Under the pieces are notes generated by a model that was not told the DNA's origin, ran no database searches, and worked only from the letters and a program-made list of their open reading frames with translations. This document shows positions 8,333 to 18,145 of a stretch of DNA of 64,000 nt, piece after piece (the first letter of the stretch is position 1; each line of letters begins with the position of its first letter). The position numbers and the translations under genes were made by a program. The stretch is taken from the NCBI RefSeq assembly GCF_010731795.1, contig NZ_AP022591.1, positions 3,286,001 through 3,350,000 on the forward strand. Direction: 5' to 3'. The stretch comes from Mycolicibacterium celeriflavum (GTDB taxonomy: Bacteria > Actinomycetota > Actinomycetes > Mycobacteriales > Mycobacteriaceae).

Positions 8333-8433
8333 GAACAGTGGCTGGGCATCGCGCAGGCATTCGCGGGCCCGCCGGGCGCCGGCCGCGATTAGTCGCCTAA
8401 AGCTGGCCTGCCGAGTCCGCGCGGCCGTCGCCG
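8333..8433. repeat. Right copy of 101-bp direct repeat flanking the island
   Basis: Partner of 5560-5660. Its left 60 bases still encode the last 19 residues plus stop of the maleylpyruvate-isomerase-like gene (one substitution, Ser to Gly; two silent changes) but lack the rest of that gene. Its right part is the native 3' end of the Asp-repeat gene. The differences in the gene fragment are mostly silent, which suggests the copy came from an orthologous locus rather than from decay of a fresh duplication. Confidence 0.9.
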
Positions 8434-8885
8434 TCGCTGTCGGTCAGCTTGATGTCCCACCGGCCGTCGGCATCGGTGTCGATGAACGCCGACCCACCGC
8501 CCAGTGCCCGGTCCGCAAGCCCGTCACCGTCGACATCGAGCAGCCGGTCGTCGGCCTGCCCGTCGGCGTCGAGATCGACCAGCGGCCCGCCCAACTGCTC
8601 CACGCCGTCGAGCCCGAACCACCGCAGTTGCCCGGCCCGGTCCACGCTGACCATCCACGTGCCGGTCCCGTCGTCGGAGAAATAGGCCGCCGCGCCGGCG
8701 TGGTCGCGCACGAGACGATCGGCGAGCCCGTCCGCGTCGAGGTCGGCCATCGCGTCGTCGACCAGGCCGTCACCGTCGAAATCGAGCCCGACCGCGTCGA
8801 ACGACCCGTCACCATCCACATCCACGTCGGGCTCGGCGGACCAGATCGTCGCCGACCCGTCGCCGTCGCTCAGGCAGTAGTCCAT
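8397..8885 (-). CDS. Asp-rich tandem-repeat protein, predicted calcium binding
   Basis: 162 residues, ATG at 8885. It contains seven copies of a D-x-D-x-D-G-x-x-D loop: three spaced 13 residues apart near the N-terminus (DVDGDGSFD, DFDGDGLVD, DLDADGLAD) and four in the C-terminal half. This pattern resembles EF-hand or thrombospondin type-3 calcium loops. No signal peptide is visible, which is odd for a calcium-loop protein. Apart from the loops no domain is recognised. Its 3' end forms half of the island direct repeat. The island-free ancestral neighbour was the maleylpyruvate-isomerase-like gene, tail to tail with a 4-bp gap. Confidence 0.75.
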   Translation of the reverse strand: MDYCLSDGDGSATIWSAEPDVDVDGDGSFDAVGLDFDGDGLVDDAMADLDADGLADRLVRDHAGAAAYFSDDGTGTWMVSVDRAGQLRWFGLDGVEQLGGPLVDLDADGQADDRLLDVDGDGLADRALGGGSAFIDTDADGRWDIKLTDSDGDGRADSAGQL

Positions 8886-9021
8886 GCCTGATCAGACGCT
8901 GCGCCGCCGCGGAGCGTTCCGCGGGGTCATCCGATCTGCGCGAGCGACCGCCGTCGCACACCCGCGAGCGGCGTGTCGCGGGGCAGACGCGGTCGCTCGC
9001 GGAAAAGGGGCAGAAGGGGGC

Positions 9022-10467
9022 TCACCGTCTCGCGTTCCACCACGCCAGCAGTTCCTCGACGGCCTCCTCGCGCGACAGCGGCCCGCGGTCCAGCCGCAGT
9101 TCCTTCAGGTACTGCCACGCCTCGCCGACCAGCGGGCCGGCCGGGATACCGAGAATCTCCATGATCTCGTTGCCGTTGAGATCGGGCCGCACCCGCGCGA
9201 GATCCTCCTTCTCGGCGAGCTCGGCGATTCGGTGCTCGAGGTCGTCGTAGTTGGCCTGAAGCCGCGCCGCGCGGCGCTTGTTGCGGGTGGTGCAGTCGGC
9301 GCGCACCAATTTGTGCAGCTTCGGCAGCAGCGGACCCGCGTCGGTCACGTACCGGCGCACCGCCGAGTCCGTCCACTTCCCGCCGCCGTAACCGTGGAAC
9401 CGCAGGTGCAGATACACCAGCTGCGACACGTCGTCGATCATCTGCTTGGAGTACTTCAGCGCCCGCATCCGCTTGCGGGTCATCTTCGCGCCCACGACCT
9501 CGTGGTGGTGGAAGCTGACCCCGCCGTTGGGTTCGTGCTTACGGGTGGCGGGCTTGCCGATGTCATGCAGCAGCGCCGCCCAGCGCAGCACCAGATCGGG
9601 TCCGTCGTCCTCCAACGCGATGGCCTGCCGCAACACCGTCAGCGAATGCCAGTACACGTCCTTGTGCTGATGGTGCTCGTCGATGGCCATCCGCATCGCG
9701 CCGACCTCGGGCAGCACCACATCACCCAACCCGGTCTGCACCATCAGGTCGATGCCCGCGACCGGGTCGGCGCCGAGCAGCAGCTTGTCCAGTTCGGCGG
9801 CCACCCGCTCGGCGGTGATGCGGTTCAACTGCGGCGCCAGCTCCAATAGCGCCGTCACCACCCGCGGAGCCACCGTGAACTCCAACTGCGAAACGAACCG
9901 CGCTGCGCGCAGCATGCGCAGCGGATCGTCGCCGAATGACACCTCCGGCGCGGCTGGCGTATCGAGCGACCTGGCACGCAACGCCGCCAGACCGTTCAGC
10001 GGATCGTGGAATCCGCCGAGGCCGCCTGGCTGCTCGGGGTCGACCCGCACGGCCATCGCGTTGACGGTGAAATCGCGCCGCACCAGGTCGTCGTCGAGGT
10101 TGTCGCCGAACCGCACCTCGGGGTTGCGCGACACCTGGTCGTAACTGTCGGCGCGGTACGTGGTGATCTCCAGCCGCAGCCCGCCCCTGCCGACGCCGAG
10201 CGTGCCGAACTCGATGCCGGTGTCCCACAGCGAACCGGCCCACGGCCGCAGGAACTTCTGCATCTGTTCGGGCCGGGCGTCGGTGGTGAAATCGAGGTCG
10301 GTCAGCAACCGGCCGAGCAGCGCGTCGCGGACACTGCCGCCGACGAGGTACAACTCGTGACCGGCGTCAGCGAACAGCCGACCGAGATCGCGCAGCACCT
10401 CGCGGTGGCTGTTCAGCGCAACTTGCGCGGTGGCAAGCAGTTCGGCGTCGGACGCGGCTTCGGGCAC
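9022..10467 (-). CDS. pcnA: tRNA nucleotidyltransferase (CCA-adding) / poly(A) polymerase family
   Basis: 481 residues, GTG start at 10467; Rv3907c is about the same length. Class-II nucleotidyltransferase head: LVGGSVRDALLGRLLTDLDF, with the GG and DxD catalytic residues at about 41-60. Neck and body follow, then an HD-type segment (LLHDIGKPATR near residue 295). The expected role is adding or repairing the CCA end of tRNA; annotation as PcnA is historical. It is divergent from mutT4 with an 85-bp gap, as in M. tuberculosis. Confidence 0.93.
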   Translation of the reverse strand: MPEAASDAELLATAQVALNSHREVLRDLGRLFADAGHELYLVGGSVRDALLGRLLTDLDFTTDARPEQMQKFLRPWAGSLWDTGIEFGTLGVGRGGLRLEITTYRADSYDQVSRNPEVRFGDNLDDDLVRRDFTVNAMAVRVDPEQPGGLGGFHDPLNGLAALRARSLDTPAAPEVSFGDDPLRMLRAARFVSQLEFTVAPRVVTALLELAPQLNRITAERVAAELDKLLLGADPVAGIDLMVQTGLGDVVLPEVGAMRMAIDEHHQHKDVYWHSLTVLRQAIALEDDGPDLVLRWAALLHDIGKPATRKHEPNGGVSFHHHEVVGAKMTRKRMRALKYSKQMIDDVSQLVYLHLRFHGYGGGKWTDSAVRRYVTDAGPLLPKLHKLVRADCTTRNKRRAARLQANYDDLEHRIAELAEKEDLARVRPDLNGNEIMEILGIPAGPLVGEAWQYLKELRLDRGPLSREEAVEELLAWWNARR

Positions 10468-10552
10468 GTTCGGACAGCTTAATCGGCAACGGCTCAGTCA
10501 CGACCGGTGAGTGCGACGGGGGCGTATGTAGGTGGCAGCTACTATCGCTTGG

Positions 10553-11374
10553 GTGTCGGACGGCGAACAGGCCAAACCACGACGGCGCCGGGGGCGGCGC
10601 CGCGGCCGACGCGCGGCAGGCCCCCCCGAGGCAGTGTCCGACCCATCCATCCAGCCCCGCAAGCGTCCGGTCCCGCAGCCCGTTCCCGGTGGCCACCACA
10701 ACAATGCCGCGCTCAACGGCAACGCCGACACCAAGGGCAAGCAGTCGAAGAAGGGGCGCCCGCGCCGACCGCCCGACCGGCTGCGAACCGTGCACGAGAC
10801 ATCGGCCGGCGGACTGGTCATCGACGGACTCGACGGCCCCAAGGACGGGCAGGTCGCGGCCCTGATCGGGCGCATCGACCGGCGCGGCCGGATGCTGTGG
10901 TCGCTGCCCAAGGGGCACATCGAGATGGGCGAGACCGCCGAACAGACCGCCGTCCGCGAGGTCGCCGAGGAGACCGGGGTCGAAGGCAAGGTGCTCGCGG
11001 CGCTGGGCAGCATCGACTACTGGTTCGTCACCGAAGGCCGCCGCGTGCACAAGACCGTGCACCACTATTTGATGCGGTTCCTCGGCGGTGAACTGTCCGA
11101 CGAGGACGTCGAGGTCAGCGAGGTGGCCTGGGTGCCGCTGAAGGAGCTGCCGTCCCGGCTGGCCTACGCCGACGAACGCCGGCTCGCTGAGGTCGCCGGT
11201 GAGCTGATCGACAAGCTGCACGCCGACGGCCCGGCCGCCCTGCCGCCGCTTCCGCGGTCGTCGCCGCGGCGCCGGCCGCAGACGCATTCGCACACCCGCA
11301 ACCGTCGGCCCGACGGACCCGCGCAACCGTCCCTGGGCGCCGAGCGGACGAACGGCTGCGGACAGGGCCCGTGA
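10553..11374 (+). CDS. mutT4: NUDIX hydrolase MutT4
   Basis: The start is placed at GTG 10553 ([20 protein letters not shown]) because MutT4 homologues begin this way; a GTG seven codons upstream is also open. The N-terminal ~80 residues are basic and disordered. The NUDIX domain follows with a complete box, [23 protein letters not shown]. It is expected to hydrolyse nucleoside-diphosphate-linked compounds; MutT4's physiological substrate is not settled. The stop overlaps the start of the next gene (GTGA), so these genes are translationally coupled. Confidence 0.92.
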   Translation: MSDGEQAKPRRRRGRRRGRRAAGPPEAVSDPSIQPRKRPVPQPVPGGHHNNAALNGNADTKGKQSKKGRPRRPPDRLRTVHETSAGGLVIDGLDGPKDGQVAALIGRIDRRGRMLWSLPKGHIEMGETAEQTAVREVAEETGVEGKVLAALGSIDYWFVTEGRRVHKTVHHYLMRFLGGELSDEDVEVSEVAWVPLKELPSRLAYADERRLAEVAGELIDKLHADGPAALPPLPRSSPRRRPQTHSHTRNRRPDGPAQPSLGAERTNGCGQGP

Positions 11375-13797
11375 CCTCCGGCGCGCTGCTGCGCCTGCTG
11401 ACCGCGCTGATCCTGCTCGCGCTCAGCGCCCTCCCGATCGCCGTACCGCACCCCGCCGCGGGCCAACCCGGTTCGACGCCGTTCCTGCAGGTGCGCATCG
11501 ACCGCGTCACCCCCGACGTGGTCACCACGACCAGCGAGCCCACCGTCACGGTCACCGGCACCGTGCTCAATGTCGGGGACCGGCCGGTGCGCGACGTGGT
11601 GGTGCGGCTGGAGGACGCCGGTGCGGTGACAACGTCCAGCGGGCTGCGCACCAACCTCACCGGCGACGTCGGCCAGTTCGAACCGATCGGCGACTTCGTC
11701 ACGCTGACCCCGGAACTGCCTCGCGGACAACAGGTTCCGTTCGTCCTGTCGTATCCGCTGCGCTCGGCCGGCCAGCCTTCGCTCAGCATCGACCAGCCTG
11801 GCGTGTATCCGGTGATGGTCAACGTGAACGGCACCCCGGACTACGGCGAGCCGGCCCGCCTCGACGACGCCCGCTTCCTGCTGCCCGTACTCGGCGTTCC
11901 ACCGGATCCGGCGACCGAGTCCACGACCGACGCAGTGGCCGCGGTCGAACCGCCCGACACCTCCAAACCCGTCGAGCTGACCCTGCTGTGGCCGATCGCG
12001 GACCGGCCCCGACTGGCGGCGGGGGCACCCGGCGGCGCCACCCCGGTTCGCCTGACCGACGACGACCTCGCCACCTCGCTGGCCGCGGGCGGCCGGCTCG
12101 ACACCCTGTTGTCGGCGGCCGAGTTCGCCACCAGCCCCGAAGTCGACCCCGACGGAAGGGTGCACGCGGCGACGTGTCTGGCCGTCGACCCGGATCTACT
12201 CGTCACCGTCAACGCGATGACAGGCGGCTACGTCGTCAACATCGGCCCCGACGCGGGACCCGGCACGCCGACCCGTCCGGGCACCGGCCAGGCCGCCGCG
12301 GTGGCGTGGTTGAACCGGCTCAAGGCGTTGGCGCAGCGAATGTGCGTCACCGCGACCACCTACGCACAGGCCGACCTCGACGCGTTGCGCCGCGTCGGAG
12401 ATCGCGGGCTCAGCCGGATCGCCACCACCTCCGCGAGCGACATCGTCGACCAGATTCTCGGCATCGCATCGGTCCGCGGCGTCAGCCTCGTCGGCGACGG
12501 ACCGCTGACCACCCCCGCCGTGCGGCTGTTGTCCGAGCGGGGCGGCCAGACGGTGGCCATCGCGGCCGGATCCGGCTCGGAAAACGGCTCGGACGCCGCG
12601 CAAGCCGGCACGGCCGACACCACGCCGGTGCGCTACACGCCGCAACTCGTCGCCGCACCGTTCGATCCGGCGGTGGGGGCCGCGCTCGCGGGCGCGGGCA
12701 CCGACCCGGTGGCCCCGGGGTATCTGGACCCGTCCCTCGACATTCCGCTGCAACGCGACTCGGCGGTGGCGCGGCGTCAGGATGCGCTCGGCGCGGTGCT
12801 GTGGCGCGGGCTGAATCCCGACGTCGCGCCGCGCACACAGATCCTGATGCCGCCGCTTGCGTGGAGCCTGCAGCCCGACGACGCCCGGGCGCTGTTCACG
12901 GCGGTGGCCACCGCGATCAACGCCGGGCTGGCGCGGCCGCGTCCGCTGCCCGCGGTGATCGCCGGGGCCGGCGCGGTCCCACCGCAGGAGATGGCCCCGC
13001 TGCCCGGCGACGACATCGGCGATCCCGACGCCCGCTTCGACGATGAGTTGATCTCGGGTATCTCGGCGGTCACCGGACGGCTGTGGGGGCTGACCGCGGC
13101 GCTGACCACCGACGTGCGGACCGGCCTGACGGGGTACGGGTACACCGCGCCGCTGCGCGAGGACATGCTGCGGGCGTTGAGCCAGTCGGTACCGGCCGAC
13201 GCCCGCAACGGCCTGGCCCAGCAACGGCTCACCACCGTCGGGCACACGGTCGACGACATTTTCAACGCGGTCACCATCGTCAACCCGGGCGGCTCCTACA
13301 CCCTGGCCACCGAACGCAGCCCACTGCCGCTGGCGCTGCGCAACGACCTGCCGGTGCCGATCCGGGTCCGGCTCCACGTCGACGCGCCACCCGGGATGAC
13401 CGTGACCGACATGGGTGAGATCGAATTGCCGCCGGGCTTTTTGCCGTTGCGGGTGCCCATCGAAGTGCACTTCACTCAACGGGTCGCCGTCGATGTCGCG
13501 CTGCGCACGGTCGACGGCATTCCGCTCGGGGAGCCGGTGCGGTTGTCGTTGCACTCCAACGCGTACGGCAAGGTGCTGTTCTTCATCACGCTGTCGGCGG
13601 GCGCGGTGCTGGTGCTGCTCGCCGGCCGCCGGCTGTGGCACCGGTTCCGCGGCCAGCCGGACCGTGCCGACCTCGAGGCCGACCCCCACCGTCCCGATCC
13701 GCTCGATGTCGCGCTGCACTACGACGACGACTCCCCCGACGCGCCGCTGAGCCGGTCCGGGCGCAAGGGCACCGGCTCCTCCGGTGAGACCGGATGA
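11371..13797 (+). CDS. Large secreted membrane-anchored protein (Rv3909-like, DUF6049)
   Basis: 808 residues, GTG start overlapping mutT4 by 4 bp. Signal peptide at about 1-30 ([17 protein letters not shown]), then a beta-rich segment ([29 protein letters not shown]), a long extracytoplasmic region, and one C-terminal membrane helix (about 730-750, [18 protein letters not shown]) with a basic/acidic cytoplasmic tail. It is conserved in actinobacteria immediately upstream of murJ, with which it overlaps by 4 bp. A role in peptidoglycan-precursor export or envelope assembly is inferred from this linkage; no activity is known to me. Confidence 0.88.
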   Translation: MTSGALLRLLTALILLALSALPIAVPHPAAGQPGSTPFLQVRIDRVTPDVVTTTSEPTVTVTGTVLNVGDRPVRDVVVRLEDAGAVTTSSGLRTNLTGDVGQFEPIGDFVTLTPELPRGQQVPFVLSYPLRSAGQPSLSIDQPGVYPVMVNVNGTPDYGEPARLDDARFLLPVLGVPPDPATESTTDAVAAVEPPDTSKPVELTLLWPIADRPRLAAGAPGGATPVRLTDDDLATSLAAGGRLDTLLSAAEFATSPEVDPDGRVHAATCLAVDPDLLVTVNAMTGGYVVNIGPDAGPGTPTRPGTGQAAAVAWLNRLKALAQRMCVTATTYAQADLDALRRVGDRGLSRIATTSASDIVDQILGIASVRGVSLVGDGPLTTPAVRLLSERGGQTVAIAAGSGSENGSDAAQAGTADTTPVRYTPQLVAAPFDPAVGAALAGAGTDPVAPGYLDPSLDIPLQRDSAVARRQDALGAVLWRGLNPDVAPRTQILMPPLAWSLQPDDARALFTAVATAINAGLARPRPLPAVIAGAGAVPPQEMAPLPGDDIGDPDARFDDELISGISAVTGRLWGLTAALTTDVRTGLTGYGYTAPLREDMLRALSQSVPADARNGLAQQRLTTVGHTVDDIFNAVTIVNPGGSYTLATERSPLPLALRNDLPVPIRVRLHVDAPPGMTVTDMGEIELPPGFLPLRVPIEVHFTQRVAVDVALRTVDGIPLGEPVRLSLHSNAYGKVLFFITLSAGAVLVLLAGRRLWHRFRGQPDRADLEADPHRPDPLDVALHYDDDSPDAPLSRSGRKGTGSSGETG

Positions 13798-16700
13798 ATA
13801 CCGCCGTGCCGCCGCGCCGGCCGCCGCGCCCTGCCCCGCCGCGGCTCAGCCGGGGTCCGGCGCCGCGTAGACGGGCCGGACGCCCCGAACTCTCCGACGC
13901 CGCGGTGGTGTCGCGGTCGTGGGGCATGGCGGTCGCGACGCTGGTCAGCCGGCTCACCGGATTCGCCCGCATCGTGCTGCTGGCGACCATCCTCGGTGCC
14001 GCGCTGTCCAGTGCGTTCTCGGTCGCCTACCAACTGCCGAACCTGATTGCCGCGCTGGTCCTGGAGGCGACGTTCACCGCGATCTTCGTGCCGGTGCTGG
14101 CACGCGCCGAGCGCGACGACCCCGACAACGGCACGGCGTTCGTGCGCCGGCTGGTCACATTGGCGACGACGCTGCTGCTGATCGCCGCCGCGCTGTCGGT
14201 GGCCTCAGCGCCGATGCTCGTCGGGCTGATGCTCGGCGGGAATCCGGAGGTCAACCGAGACCTCACCACCGCGTTCGCCTACCTATTGCTGCCCCAGGTG
14301 CTGTTCTACGGGCTGTCGTCGGTGTTCATGGCAATCCTCAACACCCGCAACGTGTTCGGGCCGCCCGCATGGGCGCCGGTGTGCAACAACCTGGTCGCGT
14401 TGGCCACCCTGGGCCTGTATCTCGTTGTGCCGGGCAAACTCTCGGTCGATCCCGTGCAGATGGGCAACGCGAAGCTTCTGGTGCTGGGTATCGGGATGAC
14501 GCTCGGCACGGTGACGCAGGTCCTGGTGCTGTTGGTGGCGATCCGCCGTGAACGCATCAGCCTGCGCCCGCTGTGGGGCGTCGACGAGCGGATGAAGCAG
14601 TTCGGCGCGATGGCCGGGGCGATGGTGCTGTATGTGTTGATCAGCCAGATCGGGTTGATCGTCGGCAACCGAATCGCCAGCGGCGCTGCGGCTTCCGGCC
14701 CCGCGATCTACAACTACACGTGGTTGGTGCTGCAGTTGCCGTTCGGCATGATCGGCGTGACGGTGCTGACGGTCGTGATGCCGCGGTTGAGCCGTAACGC
14801 CGCCGCCAACGATCAGCGCGCGGTGCTCGCAGACCTCTCGTTGGCCACCCGGCTGACCATGGTGACGCTCATCCCGATCGTGGCGCTGATGACGGTCGGC
14901 GGTCCGGCCATCGGCAGCGCGCTCTTCGCCTACGGCAACTTCGGCGAGGTCGACGCCAACTACCTCGGCATGGCGATCACGCTGTCGGCGTTCACGTTGA
15001 TTCCCTACGCGCTGGTTCTGCTACAGCTTCGGGTCTTCTACGCCCGCCAGCAGCCGTGGACGCCGATCCTGCTGATCCTGGTGATCACGACCGTCAAGAT
15101 CATCGCCTCGATCATCGCGCCCTATCTCACCGACGACCCCGATCTGGTGGCCGGGTATCTCGGCACCGCGAACGGCCTGGGCTTCCTGGCGGGCGCGACC
15201 GTCGGCTACTTCCTGCTGCGGGCCAATCTCGACCCGCCCGACGGACGGCTGATCAGCCTGCAGGTGGTCCGCACGATCCTGGTCACCATCGCCGCCTCGC
15301 TGCTCGCCGGCCTGCTGGCTCATGTCGTCGACCAACTCCTCGGGCTGGAGTCGCTGACGCGCAATTGGGGCGGCGCCGGGTCGCTGCTGCGGCTGGCGGT
15401 GATCGGCCTGATCATGGCGCCGGTCATCGTCGCGGTGCTGCTGGCCGCGCAGGTGCCCGACGCCCACGCGGCACTGGCCGCCGTGCGTCGCCGCCTGGGC
15501 CGTCCGACGCGGATGCCCCCGACCCGTGCCGCCGCCGCCGACCGGCCACGCGGACGCACCCCCCTCACGTACCCTGAACAGAGGAATTCGTCCCCGCCAG
15601 GGCGGCGTCACAGCCCGTCGACCGTCCGGCGCGGACCACCTCCCCCAGGTGCCTGGGACCGGATGCGGAAAGGACCAGCGGTGAGCGACGAACCCGCCAG
15701 CGGCTCCGCGCCCAGTCCCGACAGCACCGCCACCACCAAGATGCCGCTGTCCTCGAGCGGGCAGTCCGAGGTCGCCGCCGACGACCTTCAGCCCGACGTG
15801 CCCGAGCCCACCAGCGGCTCTGCGACCACGGAGTTCGCGGCCGACAACGGCACCGCCCGGATACCGGTGTCGGGCCGGCCGCCGTCGGACTACGGCGGCG
15901 ACCCCACCCGGGAACCGCTCGCGTTCGACCCGCCGCGCGAACCGGCCATCGAGGCCGCCACCTCCGACGAGGACGTCCACCTCATCCCCGGAGCGGTGAT
16001 CGGCGGGGGCCGCTACCGGTTGCTGGTGTTCCACGGTGGACCCCCCACCCTGCAGTTCTGGCAAGCGCTCGACACCGCGCTGGACCGTCAGGTCGCGCTC
16101 ACCTTCGTCGATCCGGACAACACCCTGCCCGACGCGGCGCTGCGCGAGATCCTGGCCCGCACACTGAAGCTGAGCCGCCTCGACATGCCCGGTATCGCGC
16201 GGGTGCTCGACGTGGTCAACACCGGATCCGGCGGTCTGGTGGTCTCGGAGTGGATCCGGGGCGGCTCGTTGGCCGAGGTGGCCGACACCTCGCCATCGCC
16301 GATCGGTGGGGCCCGGGCCATCCAGTCGCTTGCCGCGGCGGCCGAAGCCGCGCACCGCGCGGGCGTCGCACTGTCGATCGACCACCCGAGCCGGGTGCGG
16401 GTCAGCATCGAGGGCGACGTGGCGCTGGCTTTCCCGGCGACGCTGGCCGACGCGACCCCCGAGGACGACATTCGTGGCATCGGCGCGGCGCTGTACGCGT
16501 TGCTGATCAACCGGTGGCCGCTGCCCGAGCACGGGGTCCGCAGCGGCCTGGCCCCCGCCGACCTCGACGCCGCCGGGCAGCCGATCGAACCGCGCGCGGT
16601 CGATCGGCACATCCCGTTCCAGATCTCCGCCGCGGCGGCGCGCGCCGTTCAGGAAGGCGGCGGGATCCGCAGCGCGCCGACCCTGTTGAACCTGCTTCAG

Positions 16701-17447
16701 CAGGCCACCGCGATCGCCGACCGGACCGAGTTGATCTCCCCCATCGACGACCCCGAAGATCCGGCGTCGCGCACCCGGGAAGTGGCCGTCGACGATCCCG
16801 AGACCCGCGCACGCCGCCGCAAGGCGCTGATGATCGGGCTCGGTGTCGGCGGCGCCATCGTCGTGGTCGCGCTGGTGGTGTTGGCCACCGTGCTGAGCCA
16901 GATCTTCGGCGACGTCGGCGACGGCCTCGGCGGCGACCGGCTCGGCCTCAACGATCCGACGACCACGGAATCGGGTGACACCGGCGGCGCCACCGGCAAC
17001 GTCGTCGAACCCACTGCGGTGACGGTCTTCTCACCCGAGGGTGAGGCCGATGCGCCGGCCGAGGCGGACAATGCGATCGACGGTGACTCCTCGACGGTGT
17101 GGCCGATCGACACCTATACCGACCGGGTGCCGTTCCCGAACTTCAAGAACGGTGTCGGGCTGATGCTGCAACTTCCGGAGCCCACCACGATCGGCGAGGT
17201 GGACATCGAGCTCAACAGCACCGGCACGGCGGTGGAGATCCGCTCGGCGCAGACGTCGACGCCGTCGTCGCTGTCCGACACCACCGTGCTGACGCCCGCC
17301 ACCCAGCTCAAGCCCGGGTCCAACACCATCAAGGTGGAGAACGCCTCCCCGACGTCCAACGTGCTGGTCTGGGTCTCCACCCTCGGGCAGGTCAACGGCG
17401 AGAGCCGCTCCGACATCGCCGAGATCACGCTGCGGTCGGCGTCCTGA
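13794..17447 (+). CDS. murJ: Lipid II flippase MurJ (MviN) fused to a pseudokinase and extracytoplasmic sensor-like domain
   Basis: 1217 residues. Residues about 40-565 are the MurJ/MviN membrane domain (SRLTGFARIVLLATIL...) with about 14 helices, moving lipid II across the membrane. After a disordered linker, residues about 727-980 are a protein-kinase fold with a glycine loop (GGGRYRLL). The HRD catalytic loop is replaced by SIDHPSRVRVS, so it is a pseudokinase. A membrane helix (about 1010-1035) leads to a C-terminal beta domain, consistent with a carbohydrate-binding jelly roll. In M. tuberculosis the PknB-phosphorylated pseudokinase binds FhaA, which is also encoded here. It overlaps the upstream gene by 4 bp (ATGA). 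Confidence 0.95.
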   Translation: MNTAVPPRRPPRPAPPRLSRGPAPRRRAGRPELSDAAVVSRSWGMAVATLVSRLTGFARIVLLATILGAALSSAFSVAYQLPNLIAALVLEATFTAIFVPVLARAERDDPDNGTAFVRRLVTLATTLLLIAAALSVASAPMLVGLMLGGNPEVNRDLTTAFAYLLLPQVLFYGLSSVFMAILNTRNVFGPPAWAPVCNNLVALATLGLYLVVPGKLSVDPVQMGNAKLLVLGIGMTLGTVTQVLVLLVAIRRERISLRPLWGVDERMKQFGAMAGAMVLYVLISQIGLIVGNRIASGAAASGPAIYNYTWLVLQLPFGMIGVTVLTVVMPRLSRNAAANDQRAVLADLSLATRLTMVTLIPIVALMTVGGPAIGSALFAYGNFGEVDANYLGMAITLSAFTLIPYALVLLQLRVFYARQQPWTPILLILVITTVKIIASIIAPYLTDDPDLVAGYLGTANGLGFLAGATVGYFLLRANLDPPDGRLISLQVVRTILVTIAASLLAGLLAHVVDQLLGLESLTRNWGGAGSLLRLAVIGLIMAPVIVAVLLAAQVPDAHAALAAVRRRLGRPTRMPPTRAAAADRPRGRTPLTYPEQRNSSPPGRRHSPSTVRRGPPPPGAWDRMRKGPAVSDEPASGSAPSPDSTATTKMPLSSSGQSEVAADDLQPDVPEPTSGSATTEFAADNGTARIPVSGRPPSDYGGDPTREPLAFDPPREPAIEAATSDEDVHLIPGAVIGGGRYRLLVFHGGPPTLQFWQALDTALDRQVALTFVDPDNTLPDAALREILARTLKLSRLDMPGIARVLDVVNTGSGGLVVSEWIRGGSLAEVADTSPSPIGGARAIQSLAAAAEAAHRAGVALSIDHPSRVRVSIEGDVALAFPATLADATPEDDIRGIGAALYALLINRWPLPEHGVRSGLAPADLDAAGQPIEPRAVDRHIPFQISAAAARAVQEGGGIRSAPTLLNLLQQATAIADRTELISPIDDPEDPASRTREVAVDDPETRARRRKALMIGLGVGGAIVVVALVVLATVLSQIFGDVGDGLGGDRLGLNDPTTTESGDTGGATGNVVEPTAVTVFSPEGEADAPAEADNAIDGDSSTVWPIDTYTDRVPFPNFKNGVGLMLQLPEPTTIGEVDIELNSTGTAVEIRSAQTSTPSSLSDTTVLTPATQLKPGSNTIKVENASPTSNVLVWVSTLGQVNGESRSDIAEITLRSAS

Positions 17448-17512
17448 TCCTTCATCCCCAGGCCGACAAAGATGTGTCGGAAGGCGCCCGCGCGGCCGTT
17501 TAGTGTTCGCCT

Positions 17513-18088
17513 GTGGGGACCTTCGGGGTGCAGTCCGGCGGGGAGCGCAGCGATGCGGAGCTACTGGCCGCGCACGTCGCCGGTGACCGGTACGCGTTCG
17601 AGGAGCTGTTCTACCGCCACCACCGCCAGCTGTACCGGATCGCCCGGATCACCAGCCGCAATCCCGAAGACGCCGCCGACGCGCTGCAGGACGCGATGCT
17701 CAAGGCGCACCGCACGGCGCCGGCCTTCCGCTATGACGCCGCGGTCACCAGCTGGCTGTATCGCATCGTCGTGAATGCGTGTCTGGATCGGTTGCGGCGC
17801 AATAAAATCCGGGTCACCGAGGCGCTGTCCGACGAGCTCGGGTACATCGGCGACCCGGCAGCTCGGGTGGACACCGTGATCGTCGTCGAGCGGGCGCTGA
17901 TGCGCCTACCCGTCGAGCAGCGCGCCGCGGTGGTGGCCGTCGACATGCAGGGCTACTCGGTTGCGGAGACGGCGCGCATGCTCGGCGTACCCGAGGGCAC
18001 GGTCAAGAGCCGCTGCTCGCGCGCCAGGGCCAAGCTGGCCGAGGCGCTCGAGTATTTCGACGCTGAGGCGACCGCGCGTTCCGATTGA
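17513..18088 (+). CDS. sigM: ECF RNA polymerase sigma factor SigM
   Basis: 191 residues, GTG start. Region 2 is at about residues 20-90 (FEELFYRHHRQLYRIARI, NPEDAADALQDAMLKAH, SWLYRIVVNACLDRL). Region 4 is at about 120-180, with the HTH YSVAETARMLGVPEGTVKSR. It is followed 57 bp later by its anti-sigma gene, the standard sigM-rsmA pair, and sits between murJ and trxB as in M. tuberculosis (Rv3911). In mycobacteria SigM controls envelope and ESX-related genes. Confidence 0.95.
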   Translation: MGTFGVQSGGERSDAELLAAHVAGDRYAFEELFYRHHRQLYRIARITSRNPEDAADALQDAMLKAHRTAPAFRYDAAVTSWLYRIVVNACLDRLRRNKIRVTEALSDELGYIGDPAARVDTVIVVERALMRLPVEQRAAVVAVDMQGYSVAETARMLGVPEGTVKSRCSRARAKLAEALEYFDAEATARSD

Positions 18089-18145
18089 GCGGAACCGGAG
18101 GCGTATTCCCTGCGTCTTACCTCTCGTGGTGGAGACTGGCTAGCG

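Larger units (their letters stand above)
5560..8433. mobile_element. Putative accessory genomic island (about 2.8 kb) bounded by direct repeats
   Basis: Both 101-bp repeats consist of the junction between two convergent genes, so a single-copy ancestral junction can be reconstructed. The content between the repeats has clearly lower G+C than the flanks: 36 of 60 bases at 6241-6300 against 49 of 60 at 5101-5160. All recognisable genes inside lie on the minus strand in one compact operon. No integrase, transposase or terminal inverted repeats are present, so the element is either a decayed or satellite integrative element or DNA brought in by recombination at homologous ends. The repeat structure is seen directly; mobility is inference. 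Confidence 0.7.

Noticed and set aside
5560..8433. Island as an IS element or composite transposon
   Set aside because: No transposase, no inverted terminal repeats and the 101-bp repeats are host gene tails, far longer than transposition target duplications.
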